The translations under genes were made by a program, and so were the position numbers. Positions 8,849 through 16,363 of a stretch of 43,636 nucleotides of DNA are shown piece by piece. This DNA is from an uncultured Anaerolineae bacterium (GTDB lineage: Bacteria; Chloroflexota; Anaerolineae; Aggregatilineales; UBA2796). The stretch is taken from assembly GCA_938005675.1 (NCBI GenBank), contig CALKXH010000066.1:1-43636 (forward strand). The letters run 5' to 3'. Each line of letters opens with the position of its first letter. The stretch's first letter is position 1. The notes beneath the pieces were generated by a model. The model made no database searches, was not told the DNA's origin, and saw nothing but the letters and a program-made list of their open reading frames with translations.

Positions 8849-10069
8849 TCAGAAACGCGCGCGGATGTACTCAAGCGCCGCCTCAAGGGTCGGATCGCCC
8901 GACGGGCGGCTGCCGTCGCTGGGCAGCTCGACCAGCACGTCGGGCTGCAAGCCGCCTTGCCCCTCGCCGCGCCGCTCGATGGGCGTCTCGTTGGGGGTGT
9001 ACCACGCGCCTTGCGTCACGCGCAGCTGCGAGCCATCGCTCAGGGTGAAGAGGCGCTGCACCGAGCCTTTGCCGAAGGTGCGCTGCCCGATCAGCACGGC
9101 GCGCCCTCGATCTTGCAGGGCGCCCGCCACGATCTCGCTGGCGCTGGCGCTTTGGCGATTGACCAGCACGACCATCGGCACGGACTCGGCGAGATCGCCG
9201 CTGCGCGCCTCGAAGCGCTTCACGCGCCCGCCGACGCTCTTCTCGGTGGCGATGATGCCCGCCTCGAGGAAGAAATCGGCGATTTGGATCGCCTCATCGA
9301 GGAAGCCGCCGCCGTTATCGCGCAGATCGAGGACGAGGGCGCGCGGCTGCTGGGCGAGCAGCGCCTCCAGCTGCGCCTTGATCTCGCTAGGCGCCGTGCT
9401 GGTGAACTGCGTGAAGCTCAAATAGGCGATCTGATCGTCCAGCATCTGGCTGTAGACGTTGATCTGTTGGCGGGTGGCGGTCAGCGTGAGCGGCTCAGGC
9501 TCGCCCGCGCGCCGCACGGTCAGCCTGACCTGTGTGCCGAGTCTGCCGCGCACGCGCTCGATCAGCTGATTGAACGTCCACTCGGCGACCGACTCGCCAT
9601 CCACGGCGATGATCTCGTCGCCCGCGCGCCCGCCGGCTCGCTCGTACGCCCAGCCGCGCCGCACTTCGGTCACCACGAAGCGCTTGTCTTCGGTCTGCGT
9701 CACGATGATGCCGACGCCGCCCTGCTGACCGCTCATCACGGCGCGCTCGCGCTCGGCGGGGGCGGGCGGCAGGAAGATCGTGTGCGGGTCTTGGAAGGTT
9801 GCCAGCAGCCCGCTGATCGCCCCGTAGAGCCGATCTTGGTGGCTGGGCTTCTCGTAGTAGAAGTGGCGCTCAGTCAGCTGCCAGACCTCCTCAGCGAGGC
9901 TCAAGTTGTTTGGGGCGCTGCTGTGCGCCACCACATAACCCGCCACGAAAGCGCTGGAAGCGGTCACCAAGAGCGCCGCCACCACCACTAAAAGTTGCGT
10001 GCTGCGCATGAACGCCCTCGAGGGCGGGCGCTGCTCATCCCACTCAGACCAAAACATGCTCGTTTTCAT
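8849..10069 (-). CDS. S41 C-terminal processing peptidase (CtpA/Prc-like)
   Basis: A 406-residue secreted or membrane-anchored serine protease. A cytoplasmic N-terminus of about 24 residues is followed by a TM segment (about 25-48). A PDZ domain (about 115-190, GGVGIIV and GDEIIAVDG) precedes the S41 core. By spacing to Escherichia coli Prc, the catalytic dyad is S309 in SASASEIVAGAL and K334 in TFGKGSVQ. LVLDLRDNGGG is also present. These enzymes trim or degrade exported proteins from their C-terminus. The start is ATG at 10069, the first in-frame ATG after the promoter; a later ATG (residue 21) would shorten the tail but keep the TM segment. It is convergent with tRNA-Ser. Confidence 0.93.
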   Translation of the reverse strand: MKTSMFWSEWDEQRPPSRAFMRSTQLLVVVAALLVTASSAFVAGYVVAHSSAPNNLSLAEEVWQLTERHFYYEKPSHQDRLYGAISGLLATFQDPHTIFLPPAPAERERAVMSGQQGGVGIIVTQTEDKRFVVTEVRRGWAYERAGGRAGDEIIAVDGESVAEWTFNQLIERVRGRLGTQVRLTVRRAGEPEPLTLTATRQQINVYSQMLDDQIAYLSFTQFTSTAPSEIKAQLEALLAQQPRALVLDLRDNGGGFLDEAIQIADFFLEAGIIATEKSVGGRVKRFEARSGDLAESVPMVVLVNRQSASASEIVAGALQDRGRAVLIGQRTFGKGSVQRLFTLSDGSQLRVTQGAWYTPNETPIERRGEGQGGLQPDVLVELPSDGSRPSGDPTLEAALEYIRARF

Positions 10070-10093
10070 CCCACTGTGCTTGACAATGCTCAG

Positions 10094-10102
10094 ATTATAG
10101 CA
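10094..10102 (-). promoter_or_regulatory. Extended -10 promoter of the S41 peptidase gene
   Basis: Read on the minus strand this is TGCTATAAT, an exact extended -10 box, 25 bp upstream of the ATG at 10069. The -35 position is poor, which extended -10 promoters tolerate. Confidence 0.6.
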
Positions 10103-10154
10103 GGTGCGGACGGGCTGCTCTCCATGCGCATATGTCAGGCTTGGACAAAACTGC

Positions 10155-10196
10155 TACAATTTGCGAAAGCGCCTCACTTTTGCCCGAAGTGAGCGT
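10155..10196 (+). promoter_or_regulatory. Weak -10 box and leader hairpin before the GT4 gene
   Basis: TACAAT (10155-10160) is a possible -10 box with no good -35. It is followed by a 7-bp hairpin, CTCACTT (10173-10179) with AAGTGAG (10187-10193). There is no T run, so this is a leader structure and not a clear terminator. Confidence 0.3.
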
Positions 10197-10256
10197 CTCG
10201 CACGCGGCGGTTGCCAATGCGCATGAGGCGCCGCCTTACAGATAGGATGAGTCTAT

Positions 10257-11354
10257 ATGCGAATCGTCGTCATCACCTCTTGGTCGACCGATGTCATCGG
10301 CGGCAGCGGGACGGCTGTCTTCTTCAAGGCGTTCCTTGCTGGGCTGCGCGAGCGCGGCTATGCCGTCGAAGTGATTGCGCCCAACTTCGATAGCACCGAT
10401 TACATCGAGACGACCCTCAAGCGTTTCCAATTCAACACCGAGCTGCGCACCGATCCGCGCCTGCGCCAAGCCGATCTGATCGTCGGCTTCGACTACGACG
10501 GCTACGGACTCGATCCCGCACAGCGCCCGCCCCTGATCGCCTCAGCCCACGCCATCTTCGCCGACCTGTGCCGCTGGGAGCGCGATCCGATCCGTACGAT
10601 GGTCTACGCCCAAGCCTACTTTGATCGGCTGAACATGCAGCAAGCCGATTGGGTGACGGTCGGCAGCCAATACGGCAAGGATCGCATCGTGGCGCTCTAC
10701 GGCGTGCCTGAGCAGAAGGTGCAGGTCATCCCGCACGGCATGGTCACGCCGCCGTGGCTGCCGCTGGTGGAGGCTGAGCCGCGCCAAGCCAACGATCATC
10801 CGATTGTGCTGGCGGTCGGCAAGTTGTATCCGCGCAAGCGCGTGGATGTGCTGCTGCGCGCCGTGCCGCTGCTGATCGAGGAATTCCCGACCTTGGAGGT
10901 GCGCATCGTCGGCAACGGCTTGGAGTGGGATGCCTTGCACGCCCTCGCCGATGAATTGGACATCAACGCGCACGTGACGTGGCTCTCGCACCTTGAGGAC
11001 GACGCCGCTTTCGCCCGCGAGTGGCGGCAAGCCGACGTCTTCTGCCATCCCAGCAGCCAAGAGACCTTCGGCTACGTCTACCTTGAGGCGCTGACGTTGG
11101 GCAAGCCGATTGTGGCGGCGCGCGCTAGCGCCGCGCCCGAAGTGATCGGCGAGGCGGGCTTGCTGGTCGAGCCTGAGAATCCCGCCGCCTTCGCCGAGGG
11201 CATTCGGCGCTTCCTGCGCGATGAGGCGCTGCGCGCCGAGTACAGCCGCCGCGCCCGCGCCCGCGCGCCGCTCTTCACGATGGCGCGCATGTTGGATGGC
11301 TACGAACAGGCGATTCGCACAGTCCTTGCGCCTGTCCCCGTGCCTGTGCGCTGA
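10257..11354 (+). CDS. Glycosyltransferase family 4
   Basis: A 365-residue GT-B fold glycosyltransferase. The N-terminal acceptor domain has the Gly-rich motif VIGGSGTAVFF near residue 14. The C-terminal donor-binding domain has VGKLYPRKRVDVLLRA, CHPSSQETFGYVYLEALTLGKP (the family E-x7-E motif) and AGLLVEPENP. Such retaining enzymes transfer a sugar from an NDP-sugar to a glycan or lipid, for example in exopolysaccharide or glycolipid synthesis. The acceptor is not identifiable here. The ATG at 10257 follows AGGA at 9-nt spacing. The gene stands alone, with an inverted repeat after its stop. Confidence 0.92.
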   Translation: MRIVVITSWSTDVIGGSGTAVFFKAFLAGLRERGYAVEVIAPNFDSTDYIETTLKRFQFNTELRTDPRLRQADLIVGFDYDGYGLDPAQRPPLIASAHAIFADLCRWERDPIRTMVYAQAYFDRLNMQQADWVTVGSQYGKDRIVALYGVPEQKVQVIPHGMVTPPWLPLVEAEPRQANDHPIVLAVGKLYPRKRVDVLLRAVPLLIEEFPTLEVRIVGNGLEWDALHALADELDINAHVTWLSHLEDDAAFAREWRQADVFCHPSSQETFGYVYLEALTLGKPIVAARASAAPEVIGEAGLLVEPENPAAFAEGIRRFLRDEALRAEYSRRARARAPLFTMARMLDGYEQAIRTVLAPVPVPVR

Positions 11355-11362
11355 GTCGCCGC

Positions 11363-11400
11363 TGCGCGGGCGAGCGATGGCTCATCTGCCCGCCCGCGCA
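11363..11400 (+). terminator. Long inverted repeat after the GT4 gene
   Basis: TGCGCGGGCG (11363-11372) and CGCCCGCGCA (11391-11400) form a perfect 10-bp stem with an 18-nt loop. No T tract follows, so termination is possible but not assured. Confidence 0.4.
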
Positions 11401-11409
11401 CTTCCGCCG

Positions 11410-11438
11410 TTGACTCTTGCCCTCAGCAGTGAGAGAAT
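11410..11438 (+). promoter_or_regulatory. Candidate promoter of smpB
   Basis: TTGACT (11410-11415), a 17-bp spacer and GAGAAT (11433-11438), five and four matches to consensus, ending 26 bp before the smpB ATG. Confidence 0.5.
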
Positions 11439-11464
11439 CTGCCCAATTTAGAGGGACTTGGGCA

Positions 11465-11956
11465 ATGGCAAAGACGGCAAAAGCGGCAAAAGCGCAGGGC
11501 GATTTCGTCCTGATCGCCAGCAACAACAAAGCCGCCCATAACTACACGCTCGGCGAGCGCTTCGAGGCGGGCTTGGTGCTGATCGGCTCTGAGATCAAGT
11601 CGATCCGCGCGCACAAGGTCAGCTTGAACGACGGCTACGTTGAAGAGCGCGGCGGCGAGCTGTGGCTGCTCAACGTGCACATCGCCGAGTACGCGCAGGC
11701 GAACCGCTTCGGTCACGAGCCGCGCCGCCCGCGCAAGCTGCTGCTCCATCGCAAGGAGATCGCCCATCTGATCGGCAAGCTGCGCGAGCGCGGCTACACC
11801 CTCGTGCCGACGCGCCTGTACCTGAAAAAAGGGCGCGCCAAAGTCGAGATCGCCGTGGCGAAAGGCAAGAAAGAGTACGATAAGCGCGAGGCTATCGCCA
11901 AGCGCGAGGCGAACCTCGATATCCGCCGCCGCCTGAAAGAGCAGCGCTTCGATTAG
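11465..11956 (+). CDS. smpB: SsrA-binding protein SmpB
   Basis: A 163-residue small basic protein that binds tmRNA and delivers it to stalled ribosomes in trans-translation. Family motifs are clear: NKAAHNYTLGERFEAGLVLIGSE, VSLNDGYVEER, HVHIAEYxxxNRFGHEP-like, RPRKLLLHRKEI and the C-terminal basic tail KGKKEYDKREAIAKREA that enters the ribosomal A site. The ATG at 11465 follows GAGGG at 9-nt spacing; an in-frame ATG at 11417 would add a nonhomologous tail. The gene for tmRNA is not in the window. It fits the protein quality-control theme of the downstream region. Confidence 0.97.
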   Translation: MAKTAKAAKAQGDFVLIASNNKAAHNYTLGERFEAGLVLIGSEIKSIRAHKVSLNDGYVEERGGELWLLNVHIAEYAQANRFGHEPRRPRKLLLHRKEIAHLIGKLRERGYTLVPTRLYLKKGRAKVEIAVAKGKKEYDKREAIAKREANLDIRRRLKEQRFD

Positions 11957-12016
11957 CCCGTCGGCGGCTTCCAGACGCACACAAATCTCTCACAGCATCT
12001 GAATAAGGGGACTTCC

Positions 12017-12697
12017 ATGAGCGACTTCGAAGGCACGGTGTTGGTCTTGGGCGCCAACGGCGAGACCGGACGACGCGTTGTCAGAAACTTGTGCAGCAAG
12101 GGCATCGCGGTGCGCGCGATGGTGCGCTCAGAGGATCGCATCGCAACGACGCCCGAACTCAGCTTGAGCGGCGTGGAGGTGCTGATCGGCTCGCCGCTGA
12201 ACAGCGAGGACCTGCGCCGCGCGACGCGGGGCGTCCGCGCCGCCATCGGCGCGCTCGGCTCGCGCATCCACTACAGCGATGAAGAGATCGCCCAAGTCGA
12301 GGCGCTCGCCCCGACCTACCTCGCGGCGGCTGCCCTCGAAAATCGCCTGCAGCAGCTGGTGTTATGTTCCTCGCTCGGCACCGAGACGCCCGACGCTTAT
12401 CCCTTCCTCGCGCGCATCCTCAGGCAGAAGCGCCTTGGCGAGTTGGCGATCATCCAGAGCGGCATCCCCTACACGATTGTGCGCCCGTCGGGGCTGACCA
12501 ACGCGCCCGCCAGCGGCAAGATCGTGCTGGCAACCAAACTGACCACTTTCGGCATGATCAGCCGCGAGGACGTGGCGGAGGTGCTGGTGCAAGCCCTCTT
12601 GCAGCCGCAGGCGCGCTGCAAGGTGATCGAGATCACCAGCCGCGCCGACGGCGAGCCCATCGAGCCTGAGGAGCTCTTCGCCGCCCTCGCTGACTAA
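12017..12697 (+). CDS. NAD(P)-binding protein, atypical SDR (NmrA/YwnB-like)
   Basis: A 226-residue single Rossmann domain protein. The cofactor-binding motif is VLGANGETGRRVV (about residues 10-22). LVLCSSLGTE and PYTIVRPSGLTNAP follow the layout of atypical short-chain dehydrogenases that bind NAD(P)H but often lack the YxxxK pair, as here. Possible roles are a redox sensor or a flavin/quinone reductase-like activity; this cannot be decided. The ATG at 12017 has AGGGG at 6-nt spacing. Its stop overlaps the convergent GT2 gene by 4 bp. Confidence 0.85.
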   Translation: MSDFEGTVLVLGANGETGRRVVRNLCSKGIAVRAMVRSEDRIATTPELSLSGVEVLIGSPLNSEDLRRATRGVRAAIGALGSRIHYSDEEIAQVEALAPTYLAAAALENRLQQLVLCSSLGTETPDAYPFLARILRQKRLGELAIIQSGIPYTIVRPSGLTNAPASGKIVLATKLTTFGMISREDVAEVLVQALLQPQARCKVIEITSRADGEPIEPEELFAALAD

Positions 12698-13578
12698 GCG
12701 CGCAAGGTCAGCAGCCACCTGTAGCGCAGCCACAAGCGCACCTGCGAGAGCCGCGCCGCGCTCAAGAGCAAGCGGTAGCGCACATCGCGGACGGACTCGC
12801 GCAGCCAAGCGCGCTCAGCGCGGCAGAAGGCGCGCGCCTCGAGATTGCGGGCGGCGAAACGGTAGCGCGAGCGATGATAGCGCCACAGATAACGGGCGGA
12901 GGGCTTGCCGCTCAGACTGTGGCGCTCATCGTGATAGGCGACTGCCTCGGGTATGTAGCGCACGCGATAGCCGCTTCGGCGCGCTTGCACGCACAGCTCA
13001 GTCTCTTCAAAGTACATGAAGTAGCCTGTGTGCAAGTAGCCCAGCCGCTCGGCGAGGTCGCCGCGCAACGCCAACGCCGCCCCCATCACATAGTCGACCT
13101 CTCGCGGCGCATCGTACTGCCCCTGATCGCGCTCGCCCGCCCCTAAGTGATAGGTCAGCCCGTTAGGGCGTATGATCGCGCCCGCGTGCTGCAGCAGACC
13201 GCTCTGGCCGAAGAAAATTTTGCTGCCCGCCACCCCCAGCTGCCGATCAGCCTCGAACGCCCGCCACAGCGCCGCCAGCCAGCCCCGATCCAAGCGCACA
13301 TCGGGGTTGACCAAGCCGAAGTAATCCGATGGCAGGCGTTGCAGCGCCACATTGTTGGCTGCTGCGAAGCCCAGATTCCTTTCGTTAGAAAAAATTAGCA
13401 CCTCTGGGAAATATTGCGTAAGAATGAAAAGTGTGGTATCCTGAGAGCAGTTATCGACCACAGCGATGCGCAGCTGAAGCGACGGATCGGGCAGATCGAG
13501 CGCCAGAGCGGCTCGCAACGCACTGGAGATAGTTGCGCTGCTGTTGTAGGTCACGAAAATGATTGTAAAAGTGGGCAT
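12694..13578 (-). CDS. Glycosyltransferase family 2
   Basis: About 294 residues, starting at ATG 13578 (MPTFTIIFVTYNS). An in-frame GTG at 13605 would add nine residues before the conserved first strand, so it is less likely; neither start has a good ribosome site. The GT-A fold has VTYNSSAT at the N-terminus, VVDNCSQD, SNERNLGFAAANN, the metal/donor motif NPDVRLD and the catalytic-type ED segment YFEETELCVQARRSGYRV. This is the rhamnosyltransferase/WbbL-like branch, which builds cell-surface polysaccharide. The C-terminal 70 residues are Arg/Trp/Tyr rich, possibly a peripheral membrane contact. Base composition upstream falls towards AT. Confidence 0.9.
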   Translation of the reverse strand: MPTFTIIFVTYNSSATISSALRAALALDLPDPSLQLRIAVVDNCSQDTTLFILTQYFPEVLIFSNERNLGFAAANNVALQRLPSDYFGLVNPDVRLDRGWLAALWRAFEADRQLGVAGSKIFFGQSGLLQHAGAIIRPNGLTYHLGAGERDQGQYDAPREVDYVMGAALALRGDLAERLGYLHTGYFMYFEETELCVQARRSGYRVRYIPEAVAYHDERHSLSGKPSARYLWRYHRSRYRFAARNLEARAFCRAERAWLRESVRDVRYRLLLSAARLSQVRLWLRYRWLLTLRA

Positions 13579-13852
13579 AAGCAGAGTTTCAACGCATCGT
13601 TGCACGGACTCAAAGCGGAAAATGACGCGACGCTGCCAATTCTAATCAACTCTTAGCCCAAGCACCCGTATCCAAAGAGAGTTTAACATAGTACATTTAG
13701 GCTGTTGAGCAGCGAGGCGATTCGCCCTACCGTATGCACAAGCGAAGTCCGCGGGGCGAACGCGGCACGGCATTCAAGCCGCTTCAGACTCGATCAAGCC
13801 GTCTCGTCGTTTAGTGTGAGTGCGCTTCAAGCGCTCAAGGTGATGAATTGCG
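13579..13852. other. Divergent gap before the Pup/ubiquitin-like cluster
   Basis: 274 bp between the GT2 start (minus) and the ATPase start (plus). It has an AT-richer segment (about 13640-13700) and no convincing -35/-10 pair. A perfect odd palindrome GCGCTTCAAGCGC at 13822-13834 lies 18 bp before the ATPase start. It could be an operator or a leader hairpin near the ribosome site (AAGG at 13837-13840). No credible gene is seen. Confidence 0.5.
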
Positions 13853-16339
13853 ATGCCAGCGGATGTCGAAAGCCTGATCCACCTTCTGGAGAGCCTCGTC
13901 AAGGAGAAATTGCGCGCCACGCCGCCGCTCCCGCCCGACGAGCGCGCCCGCCACATGGAGGCGCTCGCCTTCGTGAGCAAACTGAGCGGCATCCAGCGCC
14001 TGCGCGACTTGCTGATCAAGACTCAGCGCGAGCTGGAAGAGGCGCGCAGCGCCCCGCTGGAATACGGCATCTTCTTGGGCGTCTGCCCGCCGCGCCCCAA
14101 GCGCCAAATCCTCGATGAGAACGGGCAGCCCATCGAGCTGGGCAGCGATAACGATCTGCTCTGGGAGACGCTCTCCGAAGTCCTCAACGACGCCATCGAG
14201 CGCGCCATCCTGCCCGACGAGCGCAAGCGCCTTGAGCTGCTGCGCGACGAATTGCACGCCATCCTAGTCAGTCAGCGCGATGTGATCGTCGGCTACAACG
14301 GGCAGCGCCTCGAGGTCAAGCTCGCCGCGCCCGATCTGCCCATCGATCAGCTGCGCGAAGGGCAGCAAGTCGTCTTGAATCGCTCGCGCAACGTGGTGGG
14401 CATCCGCCAAGACTTTCTGCGCGGCGAGACCGCCGAAGTGACCGCCATCCTCAGCCCGGATAACGCCGCGCGCGTCTTGGCGCCGCCGGAGGGCGTCCAC
14501 GTGCGCGTGCAGTGGCTCAGCGGCGAGAAATTCAGCGCCCTGTGCGATCCCGCCCTCGCCGAGACCCTCAAACGCGGCGACATCGTCCAGATCGATCCGA
14601 GCGGCAAGCACGCCATCGCCAAGATTCGCCCGCGCCTGCAGGTGCGCGTCGGCAGCGGCGAAGCCGTGGTCGAGATCAGCGATCAACTCTTCCACCAGAC
14701 CGTCGAGATCGGCGATATCGTGCGCGTCGATCCGCGCATCGGCATCGCCTTCGAGAAACTGCCCGCCCAAGAGAGCGGCAGCCTGACCCTTGAACAAGTG
14801 CCGGACGTGCGCTATGAGGATATCGGCGGCTTGGATGAGCAGATCGTCACCATCCGCGACGCCATCGAGCTGCCCTACATCCATCGCAACCTGTTCGATC
14901 ATTACCAGCTCGACCGTCCTAAGGGCATCCTGCTCTACGGTCCGCCCGGCTGCGGCAAGACCCTGATCGCCAAAGCCGTCGCCAACTCGCTCACCCTCAG
15001 CATCCGCGCCCACCTGAGCCGCCTCGCCCAGCTGATCGAGCTGTACTTGCAGCTGCGCGCCAACCCGCACGATCCTCAGGCGCTCGAAGCCCTCCGCGCC
15101 CTGCGCGGCGACTCCGCCACGCCCAACCTGTTCGAGATCGCCGAAGAGCTGCGCAAAAACGACGTCGATCTGGACGATCCCGAAGCCGCTCTGACGCGCA
15201 TCCACGAGGTGCTGCGCCGCAAAGATGGCATCCGCAGCTACTTCCTCAACGTCAAAGGTCCGGAGCTGCTCAACAAATACGTCGGCGAGACCGAGTCGCG
15301 CATCCGCAAGATTTTCGAGGACGCCAAAGCGCGCGCCTCCTTCTACACGCCGGTCGTGATCTTCTTCGATGAGATGGAGGCGCTCTTCCGCACGCGCGGC
15401 AGCGGGCGCTCCTCCGACGTCGAGACCACCATCGTGCCGCAATTCCTCGCCGAGATGGACGGCGTCGAGGGCAGCGAGAACGTCATCATCATCGGCGCCA
15501 GCAACCGCTCCGACATGATCGACCCGGCTATCCTGCGCCCCGGTCGCCTCGACGTCAAGATCAAGATCAACCGTCCGACCCAAGAGGCAGCCCTGCAGAT
15601 CATGGCGCTCTACCTGACGCCCGACCTGCCCCTCAGCGACGCCGATCTGCCCCAACCGCCTGAGAGCTACGGGCGTAACCTGACCTTCAAAAGCGCGACC
15701 GCCCGCCGTTGCATCGAGCTGTTCGGCGCCTTCCTGCCCGATGCAACCCGCGACGCCCTGCTGGAGGCTCTGCCCGATAAGCACGACGTGCGCAAGGCGC
15801 TCGATCCGCGCGAGCCGAAGGGCGAGGCGCTGCGCGCCCTCGCGCAGAGCGATCCAGAGGCGGGCGCCCTGCTGGCCGAGATCGCCCGCCGCGAACAGCT
15901 GGCTGAGGCGCTCAGCCTAGAGACCCTCAAAGTCCTCTACAGCGCCACCAGCCGCCTAGAGACTTCCATCCGCACGCCCAACGGCGCCGACGAGCGCCTA
16001 GTCTTCCCGCTGCGCGATTTCGCCAGCGGCGCCGTGCTGATGAGCTTGGTCTCGCGCGCCAAGAAATCGGCGCTCAAGCGCCAAATTGCGGCGGGCAGCG
16101 GCGCGGTCGGCATCACCCTCGCCGATCTGCGGGCGGCGCTGGCGGATGAATTCCGCGAGAACGCCGAACAGTTCGTGGCGCACTGGCTGAACGAGAACGT
16201 CGGCGTGGGCGCCGTGCGGCAAGGCGATATCCGCGCCGTGAAAATCTTCCTAGAGGCGTTCGAAGACGATCCGTGGGGCATCGAGAAGCGCAAGCCCTAT
16301 CAGACGGCGCAGCCGCACGCCGAATCGCGCAGCACGTAG
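13853..16339 (+). CDS. mpa: Mpa/ARC-like proteasomal AAA ATPase with insertion
   Basis: An 828-residue hexameric-type AAA unfoldase. A helical N-terminus (about 1-65), likely the Pup-binding coiled coil, precedes two OB-like beta domains (about 130-315). The AAA module has GPPGCGKT at 363-370, pore loop KYVGE at 475-479, Walker B FFDE at 504-507 and the sensor region GASNRSDMIDPAILRPGRLDVKIKI-like, very close to mycobacterial Mpa. Two oddities are seen. First, 94 residues separate Walker A and the conserved FLN strand, against about 30 in Mpa, so a helical insertion of about 65 residues sits there. Second, the C-terminus ends HAESRST and lacks the GQYL/HbYX tail used to open the 20S proteasome. 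It is first in the cluster, 24 bp before dop. It probably unfolds pupylated proteins, perhaps for a different protease. Confidence 0.93.
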   Translation: MPADVESLIHLLESLVKEKLRATPPLPPDERARHMEALAFVSKLSGIQRLRDLLIKTQRELEEARSAPLEYGIFLGVCPPRPKRQILDENGQPIELGSDNDLLWETLSEVLNDAIERAILPDERKRLELLRDELHAILVSQRDVIVGYNGQRLEVKLAAPDLPIDQLREGQQVVLNRSRNVVGIRQDFLRGETAEVTAILSPDNAARVLAPPEGVHVRVQWLSGEKFSALCDPALAETLKRGDIVQIDPSGKHAIAKIRPRLQVRVGSGEAVVEISDQLFHQTVEIGDIVRVDPRIGIAFEKLPAQESGSLTLEQVPDVRYEDIGGLDEQIVTIRDAIELPYIHRNLFDHYQLDRPKGILLYGPPGCGKTLIAKAVANSLTLSIRAHLSRLAQLIELYLQLRANPHDPQALEALRALRGDSATPNLFEIAEELRKNDVDLDDPEAALTRIHEVLRRKDGIRSYFLNVKGPELLNKYVGETESRIRKIFEDAKARASFYTPVVIFFDEMEALFRTRGSGRSSDVETTIVPQFLAEMDGVEGSENVIIIGASNRSDMIDPAILRPGRLDVKIKINRPTQEAALQIMALYLTPDLPLSDADLPQPPESYGRNLTFKSATARRCIELFGAFLPDATRDALLEALPDKHDVRKALDPREPKGEALRALAQSDPEAGALLAEIARREQLAEALSLETLKVLYSATSRLETSIRTPNGADERLVFPLRDFASGAVLMSLVSRAKKSALKRQIAAGSGAVGITLADLRAALADEFRENAEQFVAHWLNENVGVGAVRQGDIRAVKIFLEAFEDDPWGIEKRKPYQTAQPHAESRST

Positions 16340-16363
16340 GCAGGCTCACCGGGAGGGAATCCT

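Noticed and set aside
13705-14118. Plus-strand open frame of 137 codons upstream of and overlapping the ATPase gene
   Set aside because: It runs into the ATPase in another frame, has no ribosome site and no family resemblance.
14264-15784. 506-codon minus-strand open frame opposite the Mpa-like gene
   Set aside because: It mirrors a gene with intact AAA motifs; its translation has no recognisable domain. Long antisense frames are expected in this GC-rich DNA. The same applies to 5734-6858, 34919-36259 and 38799-40277.
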